Source: Opisthocomus hoazin (lineage: Eukaryota; Chordata; Aves; Opisthocomiformes; Opisthocomidae). From it: a DNA stretch of 64,000 nt. Below, one piece after another: positions 1-12,250 of this stretch. The notes under the pieces were generated by a model. That model searched no databases, was not told the DNA's origin, and was given only the letters and a program-made list of their open reading frames with translations. Positions within the stretch are counted from its first letter, which is position 1, and each line of letters opens with the position of its first letter. The stretch spans positions 76,126,504 through 76,190,503 of the forward strand of contig NC_134414.1 of the NCBI RefSeq assembly GCF_030867145.1. Direction: 5' to 3'. Position numbers and translations under genes: made by a program.

Positions 1-256
1 ACGGTGCGCCCCGAGCCCGGGCATGGCAGGGCCCGGCCCGGCCCGGCCGGCGCTCACGCCGGGAGCCGGCAGCCGCGGCCCCGCTCTCGCATGGAGCGGG
101 AGGGGGGGGGGGGAGCTCACGCCCAGCGCCGCGGCGGAGCCCCCGCCGCCTCCGAGCCCTTCCCCCGGCGCTGCCCTTGCATCCAACGGCGCCGGGAGCC
201 GGCGGGCTTGGGGCTGGAGCGGGCTGCTGCGAGCCAGACAAAGATAGCCGGGGAGG

Positions 257-290
257 GGGAGGAGGAGGAGGAGGAGGAGGAGGAGGAGAA
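257..290. repeat. GGA trinucleotide microsatellite followed by a GA tract
   Basis: About eleven GGA units in a row lie inside the CpG island, followed at 321-339 by a GA-dinucleotide tract. The purine-rich strand is the plus strand. Such tracts are common in vertebrate 5' UTRs and promoters and are prone to length variation. Confidence 0.9.
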
Positions 291-467
291 AAGGGGATAC
301 AAAATACACAGCGAGCAGGGAGGGAGAGAGAGAGAGAGAAAACAGCTCCCCCTTCCCTCCTCCGACAGGAAAAACCGGCGGAAACGCGCCCGCACCAAAG
401 CACTGCTGGGTAAACTCGCGGGGAGAGAAAGAGGGAGGGGAACGGGACCGGGGACGGGACCGGCAGC

Positions 468-540
468 CCTCCCCGCCGACCAACAACAGCCCCGACGGGG
501 CGGGCCGCCCCGTCGGGGCTGTTGTTGGTCGGCGGGGAGG
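468..540. repeat. Perfect 36-bp inverted repeat with a one-base loop (73-bp palindrome)
   Basis: Bases 468-503 are exactly the reverse complement of 505-540, with a single G at 504 between them; I paired every position by hand. The arms run from CCTCCCCGCCGACC to GGTCGGCGGGGAGG. Pairing stops at 467/541, and the outer flanks are unrelated, so the inversion is limited to 36 bp per side. A transcript from either strand would fold into a very stable hairpin. It could be a genuine palindrome or a local inverted duplication. It could also be an assembly or sequencing artefact, since GC-rich islands are often misassembled. Confidence 0.95.
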
Positions 541-771
541 CCCACGCGAGGTGGTCGAGGCGCCTGGTGCGCAAGGTGCTACCCGGCTCCCCGTGGGGTG
601 TGTGGAGGGGGTTTTCCTTTCCCACTCCCGGTGAGATGACCGGCGAAATCCCTCATCTTCTCCCCCCCCGCCCCGCCAGAGCCCACAGGCCCACGGGAGA
701 AGACGTTCGTGCCCCGTCGGAGAGTTCTTCAGAAACAAACACTGGTCCCCAGAAACTGATCCAACAAACTC

Positions 772-911
772 TTTCTCTGGAGATATTCAAGACCCGCCTG
801 GACGAGATCCTGTGCAGCCTGCTGTAGGTGACCCTGCTTCGGCAGGGGATTTGGACCAGATGACCCACAGAGGTCCCTTCCAACCCCTACCATGATTCTG
901 TGGTTCTGTGG
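772..911 (+). mobile_element. CR1 LINE, 3'-terminal fragment, sense
   Basis: The fragment matches the last 140 bases of the longer CR1 at 46.9-49.98 kb. It begins within the last codons of the reverse transcriptase frame (TCTCTGGAGATATTCAAGAC), passes the stop, and contains the conserved GGTCCCTTCCAACCCCTACC block. It ends in degenerate ATTCTGTGG octamers. It is severely 5'-truncated, as most CR1 insertions are, and lies at the outer edge of the left CpG island. Confidence 0.95.
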
Positions 912-1555
912 CACCTCAGCCAGAACCGTCTCAGGCCCCCCTCCCTCTCAGAAGCCTCCTCCAGCGGAATCCGAATTGTTGAAAAATCTCGTTAACCTCT
1001 CTCGAGCTGGCCGCATCAGGCAGCGGCACGCAGGTGTAAACCTTGGCAGGATTTGTCTCTCATTGAAGTTCTTTATCGCACCAATCCGGCAAAAATGTTA
1101 CCTGCTTGCAGGAGGTCGAGTTACGTTTCCTGTGGGAACCAAGGTTTTCCTGCCCCGTCTCCTTTAACCACAAAATTACATATACATAGCTATAAGTATC
1201 ACAGAAACATACTTTTAAAACAAAGCAAACCTGCTGAGCAGAAAGTGTAAGGATAAATTACCATAACAGTTTATGGTGTGCTTCATTTTCACTTAAAGTG
1301 TAGTTACAAAGAAAGGAAACTCAGGCCTGGACCGGGCAACTGTTTTTCTCTGCGCGGGAACCTATAGTCATAAGAAGGCAAACGATTTCAAAGGGGCTCA
1401 ATGCTGGGTCCCTCTGAGTGCGTGCACGCAGTAGTAGGGTCAGGTCTGGGGATGCAGTGAGTTTTAAAAAGTGGATTTCCGCAGAGATTTATTATCAACA
1501 GCCTGGTTTGCATTACACGGCTTATTTAACTCTTGCTTTTCTGTGCGTGAGACCA
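912..1555. other. No gene or repeat recognised
   Basis: Ordinary mixed-composition sequence. Nothing coding or repetitive could be identified. Residual 5' UTR, first-intron or promoter-flank function for the gene of the left CpG island cannot be excluded. Confidence 0.5.
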
Positions 1556-2110
1556 GCCTTGGTAGGTCAAACCCATCGCCCGCCTAGCCCAGCATCCTGA
1601 CGCCAGAGGTACAATGCTGAGGGAAGAGCACAGGGATGCTTTGAGCACCCAGTAGATACATCCCTGGGGCGTCCTCACAGCCCCCAGCTCTCTGCAGCTC
1701 AGGGAGCTCTTCAGCATCTCTTGGTGTCACCACATTTCGTACTCTCTGGTGATTTTTTCCTTCCATTAGATTGCCCATTTACTTTGTGGATTCGTACGTG
1801 CTTCTGGCTCTTACAGTGTCCTCTGGCAGGGAGTTCCAAAGATGAGCTCGTGCTTTCTTCCGTGAAGACCACCTTTGTTTGTCGGCTTTGAACCCGCATC
1901 TGCTAGCTTGCAAGACCTCCCTGCTGGTTCTCGTGTTGGAAGAGACCACAAGCATTTCCTATTTGTTTTCTCCATTATGTTTTTTTTTTTTTTTTAATAG
2001 ACTTCCTTTGCGTTCCACCTCAGTTTCTGCCAGGTGGCAAATTCTGGTCTTTTTAGCGATACCAGGAATGGAAGCCATTCCATACTTGCCCTTCATTGAA
2101 CCGTTTCTGC
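1556..2110 (-). mobile_element. Ancient amniote CR1/L3-like LINE relic, antisense
   Basis: Several blocks resemble an old LINE 3' region widespread in reptiles and birds, read on the minus strand: a segment near 1,580-1,640 of the 'CCTAGCCCAGCATCCTG' type, one near 1,815-1,870 (TCTGGCAGGGAGTTCCAAAG, then a block ending in a GTGAAGA-type motif), and one near 1,940-2,010 ending in an AATAGAC-type block after a run of 16 T. The copy is heavily decayed, with no usable frame. Family assignment rests on recalled consensus patterns, not on an alignment. Confidence 0.55.
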
Positions 2111-3884
2111 TTCTAACACCTTCTTTTTAAGACAGGGGAATGGATATCCATACCGTGTTCATACGTTGGGTTCCCCGTGCAGCATCATGGCGATGTCCCA
2201 GTTTCCAGCGCTCTCCTGATACTCCCTTTTTTCACTGTTGTTGAGTAGGAAGATGAGGTTTCTGTGGAACATGTCTGTTACAACTCTACAGTCTCTTTCC
2301 GTAGTGGTAATACCACCTCATCCATCACTTCTGGATGCTGTGAAGATTTTCAAGCCCAGACTCTGACCTGCAAGTTCTCCGAACCCGATATATAAACACC
2401 TTTCTTGTGCCCCTGAAAAATACAGTCTGAGTTTCGTAGTGCTGAGGCTCTGAGCCCAGATACACATTTTCCCCATTATAGCTCCGATGTGGCTCCACCG
2501 CGGTGTCCCCTCTCTGCTTTCAGCTTGTATTTTATTGTAGTGGATTTTGTTCTTTGGTTTGTTTTGGTATTATACCGGCAGGCCAATAAGGAAGCAGAAG
2601 TGCCAACAACAAGATTGTGAGTCCTTGAAAATTTGCACATCTCCTAACTTTAGGGAAAAAAATAGTTTTCATAAAGCAGTAAATGCCCCAGGAGGAGGTT
2701 CCTGCTTGTTCCTGGGGTGAAGCACCACACCGCCTCACCTTCCTTTCCCTTCCTACACAAGCGGAGGGATGAAAGGGTTGCTTTCTTGAGGAAGAAGTCA
2801 CTCTGGCTGCGGCCAAAACCACTCTGCTCACATGTTCATCATGCTCTTCATCAGCACAGCATGCTTGCCCAGTTTGGAAAGTCTAAAGGTTAAAAGACCA
2901 AACCTAAAACCACGGGAAAGAAGATGAGCGGTCTGTTTTAACTCTTCCTCACAGAGTGAAACCAGCACTCCTGAAGGAGACGGAGTGAGACGGCGATGAA
3001 ATGCGATGAAAGGCAATTTCAGCCCTGTGGATAGTCACCCCACACACAGAGCAGTAAATGACTGTCTTCTAATGACAAACTAAGTAGAAGCATCAAAAAA
3101 TCTGAGTCAGCTCCATCTGTTCGGGAGCAAAGCAGGAGAAAGCTGCGGGACCGGCATGCTGCTTTCTGTCACCCTCGGACACAGCTGCGCCCGTCCCCGC
3201 TCTCTGTGCTCGCAGCAGCAGAGGGAACGGAGGAGCTGTGGTGTCCTGAGCCGCTTCAGCATCCCCGAAGGAGGGAGGCTGAGCCTCCATTTCTCCAGCC
3301 ATTTGTTCCTGTCCTCTGGGCACCTCGTCCCTCATGTCAGCATAAGCGTTCGTACAGCGAGTGCAGTGAGCCAGGACTCACGGCAAAGCTAGCCCAGGAA
3401 AGGAAAGGAATTTTTCATGTTACTATTGATCAGTTCCCCGGGCTGGTCCGTCGCGTGCCTGCTCGAGCGGTTGTGTTGACATGAGAGAGGGGGAACAGAA
3501 ACTGTGCGCAGGGGAGGAAGCGTAACCGTAGCATTGCCTCTTGGTGGTAGCTGTGGCTTAAGCCAATTTCAACTCTCGGTGGCCCCATAAGGGGTAGAAC
3601 CAGAGAAACTTCCTTCCTTACTGGAAGAGGCACTGTGGGAGCAAAGGGAACCCAATGTTTGTGTTATGACCACAAGAGAAATTCCTTGCCCTCTATTTTG
3701 CCCCCCCCCCAGTTCTTTGAAATAGTCTTTGTTTCATTCTTTTCCGCATTTAATACACTTGGGGCCCTAATCACTGACCAGAGATGTAGAGTTCATCAGC
3801 TACGTTAACTTTTTAAGAGCTTAATCATCAACAGTACTCAAGGAGATGAGTAAACAGACAGGAAGTTCTGAATTTTCACGTTGT
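2111..3884. other. No gene recognised; contains a C10 tract
   Basis: No conserved coding sequence, RNA gene or clear repeat was found. A run of ten C lies at 3701-3710. Confidence 0.5.
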
Positions 3885-4015
3885 TTCTGCTACTGATTCA
3901 TCCCGTGGCCTCGGGGCATCTCGTTTCCTGCCTCCAGTCCCGTTCCCTGTGTGGAAAATGGGAGTGATTTTGACCTACTTGATAGAGTGAAGTGCTAGAC
4001 ATGTGCCCCGTTGTA
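3885..4015 (+). repeat. Probable MIR-type SINE relic
   Basis: The stretch contains a decayed core followed by TGGAAAATGGGAGTGATTTTG, ACCTACTTGATAG and GTGAAGTGCTAGACATGTG. This is the order seen in the 3' half of MIR elements (TGTAAAATGGG, TACCTACCTCATAG, TGTAAAGCGCTTAG). Divergence is high, as expected for an element that predates amniotes. No flanking duplication is visible. Confidence 0.5.
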
Positions 4016-7000
4016 CTGTCTAAGGAAATGGTTCTCACCTTGGCCAGGAACGTCCACGAGGGAGGCTCAAGCTAGGGTGAGGAATATCAGAGCACAGAGT
4101 AGCGAGGGAGGCTGAGCGAGGCTTTGCACAGTCCAGCTCTCCTACTGCGAGTGGGCTTCCAAGGCCAGACAGAGGTTGGGGGGCTTTAAAGACTGCTTGT
4201 TCTCCTTGTGCTGAAGAGTTCTTCTTGTGCTGGTGATTACAACACGCGCTGGGAGCAGATCATATACAGAAGGACGCCACACAACCAGCCTTCCTCCAGC
4301 TTACGCTCCTCTCCTCCTCTGCTGCTTCCACCACTGCTATCTCACACCTCCACGCGAGGGCTGCTCCACGTGAGCACTGCTGCCACGTCTGGGCTTTTGC
4401 ATGCTGCATCTGAATGTCACATAGGTGGAGGTGTTCCCGCAGCTCTGGTCGCCCAGCTGTGCACACGCTGCTGCTGCTGGTGGCGTCTTGCTGCTGGTGG
4501 CATCCTGCTGCTTGCCCCCTCCTTGGGATGCTGCCCTGCCTCCCAGACCCACAGGTTGCCCTCATCCTGGCATGGGGGCAAGGCTCCTCGGGCATGTAGC
4601 TGGGCCTGAGCACAGGGAAGCACACGTAGATGTCACTGTAGGTGACACTGAGATGCCCAGGGCCCAAAAGGAGCAGCTTTCCACCAGCTGTGCTCTTTGA
4701 GGCCATCACTGGCCACACCCTGGCTTCGTCTGTTAGCAGAGTGGGGAGTGGACTGAAAGGACTCCTGAAACAGAGAGGCTGCCTAAGCACAGCAATCCCA
4801 CTAGCGTGGGAAGAGTGGCAAAGAGGGGAAGAGCCCTCTCCATGGCTGCTCAGTACCAGGCAGGAAGGCACAGCGCTGTCAGCACCATCAGCACTTGGAG
4901 GTGCCCACCTTTCCCCAGCCCCTGCCAGGCTCCACTGCTGTGCTGCTCTTTCAGCTGTGCCAGTACAGCTCCCCTGTACTGTGGTCAGGTAGCTGGGCTG
5001 ATCTTAGCTTAAAAAAAAAAACACATCTTTTTTCTTTATTTTTTACAGGCTTTGATTTACCTGTTATTAACTCCCTGCTTTGAAGGAGTGGTGGGCAGTA
5101 GTGTGAGAGCAGGAATTCCTCAAGTTGTTTTTGCACAGAGATCTAGATACCATGAAACTACATCCTAAAAGTCATTTTGGGGTGAAAGAGTTACCTGAGA
5201 TGGCATTGCAGTATAGCCTAGGGAAACAAGTTAGCCTGAGTCCTGTAACAGTTAGTATCACACCTGTGCAGCACTGGAGCACCCAGCAGTTCTAACCTGA
5301 CCCAGATCACGAATGAACGTATGACAATGTTCTTATGAAAATAACGTAGCACGATGTTTATATCATCTTTATGCTTTTATGCTGGCTGTGGTGAAGAAAG
5401 ACGGTACCTGGTCCATCTAAAGCTGTAGAACGCAAGAAGCCGGTAGCTGAAATGGTACAAAGTTTGCCAAAGAAATCCGTGAGCAAATCCGAACCAGCAG
5501 AGTAAAGTTCAGCGATTTGCATCACCTGGCTGGGGCGTTTTGAATCTGGTTCTGAACATGCCCACACAGGCTTTACATCCGTGGAGCCACAGGCTCCACG
5601 AGCAGGCTGCTCCCGTTCCTGGAACAGAACAGGACAAGGAGGGGTGATTTTGTGCTGCAGCAATCTTTCGCTGACTCCACATCCCTAATCGGTCTTCCCA
5701 GACTGAATATGCAGCACAGCCCAGGATCCTGCATTTCACGGCAGGCTGCGAATTGTCAGTCCTGCAGCCGGGCTTAAAGCTGGCAAAAATGCATAAACCT
5801 GGCATAAAAAATATTGTTGCATGCTTGGGCTGATTGAGAAGATCCTGGGTGTATTTTTGGACACTGCCCATGCCCTGAGTTTTAACAAGATAGCTGTTTC
5901 TGGTCCTGCTATCTATCACACAAAGCATGCAATTGCCGCGTGTGGCTGGCTGTCACAGGCTATCTCTGCTTGCAGCTAAGCTGGCTTCCCGTGACCCAGC
6001 TGTGACACTTCTTTCACCTCTTATACAGGGCCCTGAGCCGTATCTGTAGTGGCTATGACCAAACTTTTTTCCTCCCCGTCTGAGTTAGAACTCCTTGGGG
6101 AGTATTGTTCCTCCTCGCATTTGTCTTGACGTGCCGTATCTCACCCAGGGGTGTCTGGGGATGCTCACCTGGAGTTTCTGAGATCTGTGCTTGGGGATGA
6201 CGAGCAAGGCAGAGAGACAACCTGCTCACGCCACACTTGTGCCCTGGAATAAGGGAAGCCACTCTACCAATGTGATGGTGGCTGTGGCTCTACAGGCAGT
6301 GCTTGTATAAGGACCTCCCAACCCTTCTCCACCGAGCACGTGTGCACGTCCTGTGCTTTTCCTCCTGCTCTTCGGTCCCTGTCACTGTGCTGTCTCTGTG
6401 GTCATGTTGGTGCCTTTACTTGCAGAGCCACGTGATCAAACAGATCAGCATTGGAAGTAACCCTTGTCTTCAGATTTTGGTTTGTTTTATCGAGTTCAGT
6501 TATGCTCACACTGTCGTGAAAGAGCAGAAACAAGCAAAGCAATGAGCGTGGAGGTGGTTGGGTTGCTCTTTCATAAGCCTCCAGCTTATATAAACACAGT
6601 TCACATTGAGCCTGCAAGCCTACCAAGCTCTTGAGGAGATAAGTGGGGATTACTTCACAAGAACTTGGGCCTTGTTTCGGCATGGCCGTGAACGTAGCGT
6701 TGATGTGCCGTGTACTGAGTCAGAAATGCCATGGAGGCAGGATGCGAAGCACTGAACCTGTATGAATTTACTCTGTCAATTCAAATGTATTCAAAAAATT
6801 CTGAAGGAGTCGTTTTGTCCCAGAACGTCTTCTGACGGAGCAGGTACTGTCAGTCCCCATGTAGCCAGCTTAAACGTGGTTAAAAAAAGCATAAAGCTGG
6901 CACAGAAATATTTCTGTATACTTGGGCTAACTGAACAGAAAGAAGATTGTTGTGTGCTTACGTAAGATCCAGAGCAAGCTAATCCCCAAAAGCCCATAGA

Positions 7001-10000
7001 GCTGGTAGGAACCAACCTGTAACCATGGCCTGAGTTGGTACAGAAGTCATCGTGTTACCAGAATGAAGCCAATGCACTCCTACCAAGAAAGCTGTGAGAG
7101 CATAAATTCCCATAGTCCCTGGTCTGAGCACAGCTGCCTTTAATCCTGCAAATTTATCCCCGTGTTGAACTTCATGCATTGTGCAAACTCCCTGTGAATT
7201 CATAAATCTTTGAGGACTGTGGCTGAAGTGAGGTAAGTCGTAGAAATCAAAATTAAAGTGTAAAGCATATATTTTAAACAAACATTAAGGCTACTGAAGC
7301 CTGCCCTTTGAAAGCTTTCTTCTTCAGTTTCTGAGTGACCTTTATTTGAATGTTGAAGGGATTTTAATTTTGTATAGTATTTTACAATGAGTAGGGAGTT
7401 ATGTTGTGAAAGTAAGTCTAAAAATGTAGAGTGAATTACTGCTAAAACGCAAAAGAAGGAAAAAAAATGCATAGGTGGGAATTAACTGTCCTTTCAAATG
7501 AAAAATTAAACACTCCAGTGCTGTTGAAGGAAACTTAGAACAAAAATGATGCCACATAAGGATTTCCACAATTAATACACAGGCTTAGTTTGTTTAAGTT
7601 TCCCTTTCATTTTGTACAGCATGAGGTCCACGGAGGCCATAATTTTGTGAAACTCTGGCTTTGTCAGTCAAGGTAACTTAAAGTGTTTCCTCTCCTCCCT
7701 TCCCTGGCACCTCGTACCTGGTTTCACACCGTAGAGCAGTGCCCTCTCTGTGGGCAGCTCCTGTTGCCAGACCAAGCATTTGCAGGGCTGAGCCACACAC
7801 TGGCTTAAAAATAACTCCCCCAGAAGAAGGGGTTTTTAGCATGAATCAGTTCTGATTTCTGGCGTGACCCCACAGACGACTGCAGTGGCATCGCCGAGGA
7901 GGCTGTGACAGCAAAGGGGAGCACGTGGGAGACTGAAATGCTGAAATGGCATTGGCAACTTCTTAAGTTAGCTCTGACAGCAAAGCCAAGATCTCATGGA
8001 GCTGCTGCTGCCATGTCAATAGAAATGCCAGGGAAAAGTCCGTGGGAAGAGACAAAGCCTTTAGGCATCACCATACAGCATATAATTTAACGAAAGACAC
8101 CCACTGGTCATAATAGATGGTTGAAATGAAAAATATTAGTCACCCTTGGGCTGGTGATTGACACAGTGTAATCCTCCAGGTGTTGTTTTTTTAAATAAAA
8201 TGTCATCAAAACATAGTAAAATGTTGAATGTTATGGGGTATTGCTGGTCTTGATGTGAGGCAAAGTATTTTAGCTACAGTTTGGCTTGAAAGGGCGTTTT
8301 CTGTCCTGTCCTTTTCTCCTAGATCTTTTTGCTTTACCATATGGCTCTTCTACATGATACTTTTACCCTCTGCGATCTAGTTTTAAGTAAGCCAGTTATC
8401 AGGGCTGCTGTGACACAGCAGTCTGGTAAAGCTCCTCAAGTGTAATTATTAGTGAAGAACCTCCTAATCAATACAATTATTTTATCTTCCAAAATGTGGA
8501 GGCTTTTAGAGGTCTTCTGGTTAAAACAGAAACACTGAATAAATGAGATTCACCTGTCCATTTTGCATGCCTGTATCTAAGCTGCTCACCTGAGCTTCCT
8601 TTCACGGCTGACGCAAAGAAGGAAGCACCTCCAGGGTACAGTTCATCTCATCCTGAAACAGGCAGGTAAAGTGGCTCAGAGGAATGGTATCTTAGCACTG
8701 ACTATTAAGAAGGCATGGTGAATTTGGATACTGAAACCTGCACTGAAGACATCTCTGGCAGGTGCGATGAATCCCGTGCAGCCGGTCAATGCTCCTTCAT
8801 GCAATGCCAGTTTTTAAGAGTTTTCAGCTGTGCAGTCCTGCATACTTTGGAAGTTATTTACCCATTTGACTAGCAAAGCGAAGTCAAGGGGACAGCTATT
8901 TACCTGCTGTGAATTAACATAACTCTTCTTGTGAAACTGTATGGAAGCTCTGTTGACCACCTTCGCCTCTTTAAGACTGGTGGATTTACTAGAATTAGTC
9001 ATTATCAGAAACAATTATGCCGTTAGGCAATGGTGGATAGGCAATTTGCCCTTAGCTCAATCGACTCTGACATGGAAAAAGCAGGAAATTTTATACAAAA
9101 AATAGAAAACCAGCACATGGTTTCCCAACAGCACTTGAAAACTTTCTCTGCTGCTTTGATCGTTAATATTCCCTCCTCTCACAAGCCCAGACTGGAGCCG
9201 TTACTTGGGCTAGGTGTAGATACACAGGGACAAACAATGCGATGGAGGTGTACGCCACAGGATAAAGTCCCAGTTCAGGAGACAGCTGAAGTACTGAAGG
9301 CGGTGGGACGTTAATGGCATGCAAACGCGCGCTTCTGAGTAAGGGCGTTCCCCCGGATCATATCCTGAGTACTTGGCAAGAGCGCTTTGCAGAGTTCCCC
9401 GGGACGCTGCCAGATGTACTCAAACCCTGCCCGCAGTTCCCTTGCTGATCAAGTCCTTGATTTCCTCCAGGAGAGAAAGGATACCTTGGCACTAACTTGG
9501 GGATCTGAAATTCTGCTCACTGAGGATGAGCACCAGCTCACCAAACTGGTTTTCCCTTGCACTTGAACCTTGACAAGGCTGGGGGTAGAAACCTCTGCAG
9601 CTGGAACCTTCTTGACCTCTGTGGAGCAAAAGGAGGAAAATAAGGACCAGTTACCTTAGAGTCTGGAGTTCAAAGCATTTTGTAATAGTTAGTCACTTTC
9701 GCCACCAAAATAATGTAGGATGGAAACACTTTATGATTTTTGATGATGAAATTTTACACTGGCGAGTTATAAAATTCTATTTAAATATCAACCATCTCCC
9801 TGCATCACACAGCAGTTTCTAATGTGTTTGCATACTGCATTTTACAGGACAAGAGCTAAAATCCACACTTAACAGCACTTCAATCTTACATAGTTATCTG
9901 ACATCTCTGAGCACTTTGTAGAAGAAAATATTACTGCCTTTATTGAAACGCTGAAAAAATGGAGGTCACAAGTTATTTTATAGCAGAAACTAATTTGGGA

Positions 10001-11681
10001 TTTGGGGTACCTAACTTGGGACAAACTGTTTTCGTTCACACTTTGCACGTCTTTTTTCTTGGCAGTTGACTTTCTATACTCTCTCTCAATCCTTTCTTTT
10101 TCTACAATCCTAATATCCCAAAATGTTTGCAGATCTCTAAAAGTTGCGGCTTCCCTTGAAAAACCCTGGGGCTAAGCGTCTTGTCCAAAGATGACTGGCC
10201 TGATGAAATCTGCAGCTACACTGCCTTTTCACAGAACCCTTGCAGCAACGTTAAGGTCAAGCTCCTAGACTGGCTGTCTAGGCACCCAGGCGCCCAGGAC
10301 CACGCTGCACCCCAGCACCCATACCACCATAGTGTGTTTATACAATCTGGCTTCCTATAGCATGTGCAGGCATCATGATGCATAGCCACACCACCTCTGC
10401 CAAGTTTGATCAGAGTCTTCTGTCCAGATGCTGCCCAGATGTGTGCCAGCCAGTGCAAACAGGGACAACAGTTTTATGCGGTGCTGTCTCATCATATTTC
10501 AAAAGACAGAACAAGACAGGTCATGTCATCTTGCAATGCCCTGCAAGCATTTGACACTCCAGCACAGGGTCTATCACTGTCAAGGATGTACATTACCTCC
10601 TTGCTGCTCACTATTGCAGGCCAAGGATAGTTAATGAGTAAAAAAGTTCAATCAACAGAGTGATGAAGTGAAGATCTTCTGCCCCAGTAAGATCCTGTTG
10701 ATGGATGTATGCAAAGGAATCTGGACTAACGACTGCAAAGGAGGATCAAAGATACCTCCTTATTGAGCCATCTTGTCCACAGCGCTCCTCTGTTGACCCC
10801 AGATACAGCAGCATGGACTGATCAAGTAATTGGTTCCCTGGAGTCAGGGCCGAGGGGCCCAGCCACACAACGAATCTGTAGGGCTGGGTTTTGGGCCTTC
10901 TACGTTGGCCCAATGTAGTAGATGAGGTCCCATTACTCAAAGTGCCCTTCAGCTGTACCCCTAAAATACTCAGTCTTGGAATAATAAACCAGGGTCCCAA
11001 ACTGCCCCTAGATTGCTTGTATGAATTTTTAATCTGCAGTGCTTTGGGGTTTGCCTGTCCTTTTCAGTTGTCTGTTTGTTTAGTCCCATTTGTAGGCGAA
11101 GAGACGTTCATCAAATTTGACTGCATTCTGTGGTGTGTAGAAATTTACCCTAGGCAGTAACAGATAGGCTTCTGCACAAGTATACGAGGTGGGAATCATC
11201 CTAAATGCCATAAGATATCTACAGTGTAGAAGTCCAGACTTCACCTCTTCACATCTCTCTCTCTTCGTAATAGTCAGCAGAGAAAGGAAGGCACTTCTTG
11301 GGCATGATTCATCTCATGTAAAATAGGTCACATGAATCACTTTCTAGAAATGCCTATTCCTCTGTAGCGACTCAAAAGGGAGTCAACATACATAACGCAG
11401 GCGTAAATGGTTATGCTGCAAGGGTCCAGAGTTAGGTGGGATGAATCTCACATGCCTTGTCTGGACTTAACACCCTACAGAAAGACTTTCCTCTTCTACT
11501 CCTGTATCGGGTGTGCTTTAATCAGCCACTCAGGTGTCTCTGACTATCTGCTGCGGAAGAGCTAATTTGTGCCTTTGCCCATGAGCGGCAAACACCATGC
11601 CATCCAGATGGTTGAGGGAAAACACGAGTTAGAGTAGTGGGACTTGACCGCAGGATATGAGGATCAGCAAACAGGATGAGA
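4016..11681. other. 7.7 kb without a recognisable gene
   Basis: I found no conserved protein, splice-framed exon, RNA gene or clear mobile element on either strand. Composition is mixed, with some GC-richer parts (4.3-4.9 kb) giving long but meaningless frames. The stretch most likely belongs to the intergenic space between the left CpG island and RFX8. Unconserved long non-coding exons would not be visible by eye. Confidence 0.5.
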
Positions 11682-12250
11682 GAATGGTTAAGGCTGCGAG
11701 GCACCTCTGGGAATTGTCTCGTCCAACCCCTGCTCAGAGCAGGGTCACCTGGTGCGAGTTGCTCAGGACCTCCTACAGCTGGGTCTTGAGTATCTCCAAG
11801 GACGGACACTCCACAGCCTGTATGCTTGGTCACCCTTTTGTAAAGAATTGTGGGTTTGTTAATGTTGAAATGGTATTTCTTGTATTTCCGTTTATGCTAA
11901 TTCCCTCTTGTCCTTTTACTGAGTACCACTTAGAGTCTGACTTCATCTTCTTTAGTCGCCCCATTGGGTATTCATACACATGCATCAGATCCCCCCTGAG
12001 CCTTCTCCAGGCTGAACAATCCCAGCTCTCTCAGCCCCTCCTCATATGTCAGATGCTCCAGTCCCTTAACCATCTTCATGACCCTTTGCTGACTTGCTGC
12101 AGTAAGTTCCTGTCTCTGTTGTATTGGGGAGCCCAGAACTGGACCCAGCACCTCTGATGTGTCTACTAGTGCTGAACAGATGGGAATAATCACTTCACTC
12201 AACCTGCTGGCGACCCTCTTCGTAATGTAGCCCAGGGGCTGCTGGCATCA
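11682..12250 (-). mobile_element. CR1 LINE fragment, older subfamily, antisense
   Basis: Read on the minus strand, the right part encodes a decayed reverse transcriptase C-terminus with the family pattern [20 protein letters not shown], and the left part is the 3' UTR with a CCAACCCCTGCTCAGAGCAG-like block. It differs clearly from the five younger CR1 copies in this window and carries frame breaks. It is 5'-truncated. Confidence 0.88.

Larger units (their letters stand above)
1..720. promoter_or_regulatory. CpG island, probable promoter/5' exon region of a neighbouring gene (possibly MAP4K4 on the minus strand)
   Basis: The first 700 bases are very GC- and CpG-rich, with GC boxes, purine tracts and no TATA-like element, as in a housekeeping-type vertebrate promoter. 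The density falls sharply after about 720, where a CR1 tail begins. Open frames here are long only because the DNA is GC-rich, and no conserved protein was recognised in either strand. In human, RFX8 and MAP4K4 are adjacent and divergently transcribed. RFX8 runs rightward from 44.6 kb here, so the expected neighbour to the left is MAP4K4 on the minus strand. I looked for the MAP4K4 N-terminal codons on the minus strand and did not find them, so its start would lie beyond the left edge. The island call is firm; the gene assignment is inference. Confidence 0.7.

Noticed and set aside
4..639. Long open frames on both strands in the left CpG island
   Set aside because: They arise from GC-rich composition. 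The shared peptide on opposite strands is explained by the 468-540 palindrome, and no conserved domain is present.
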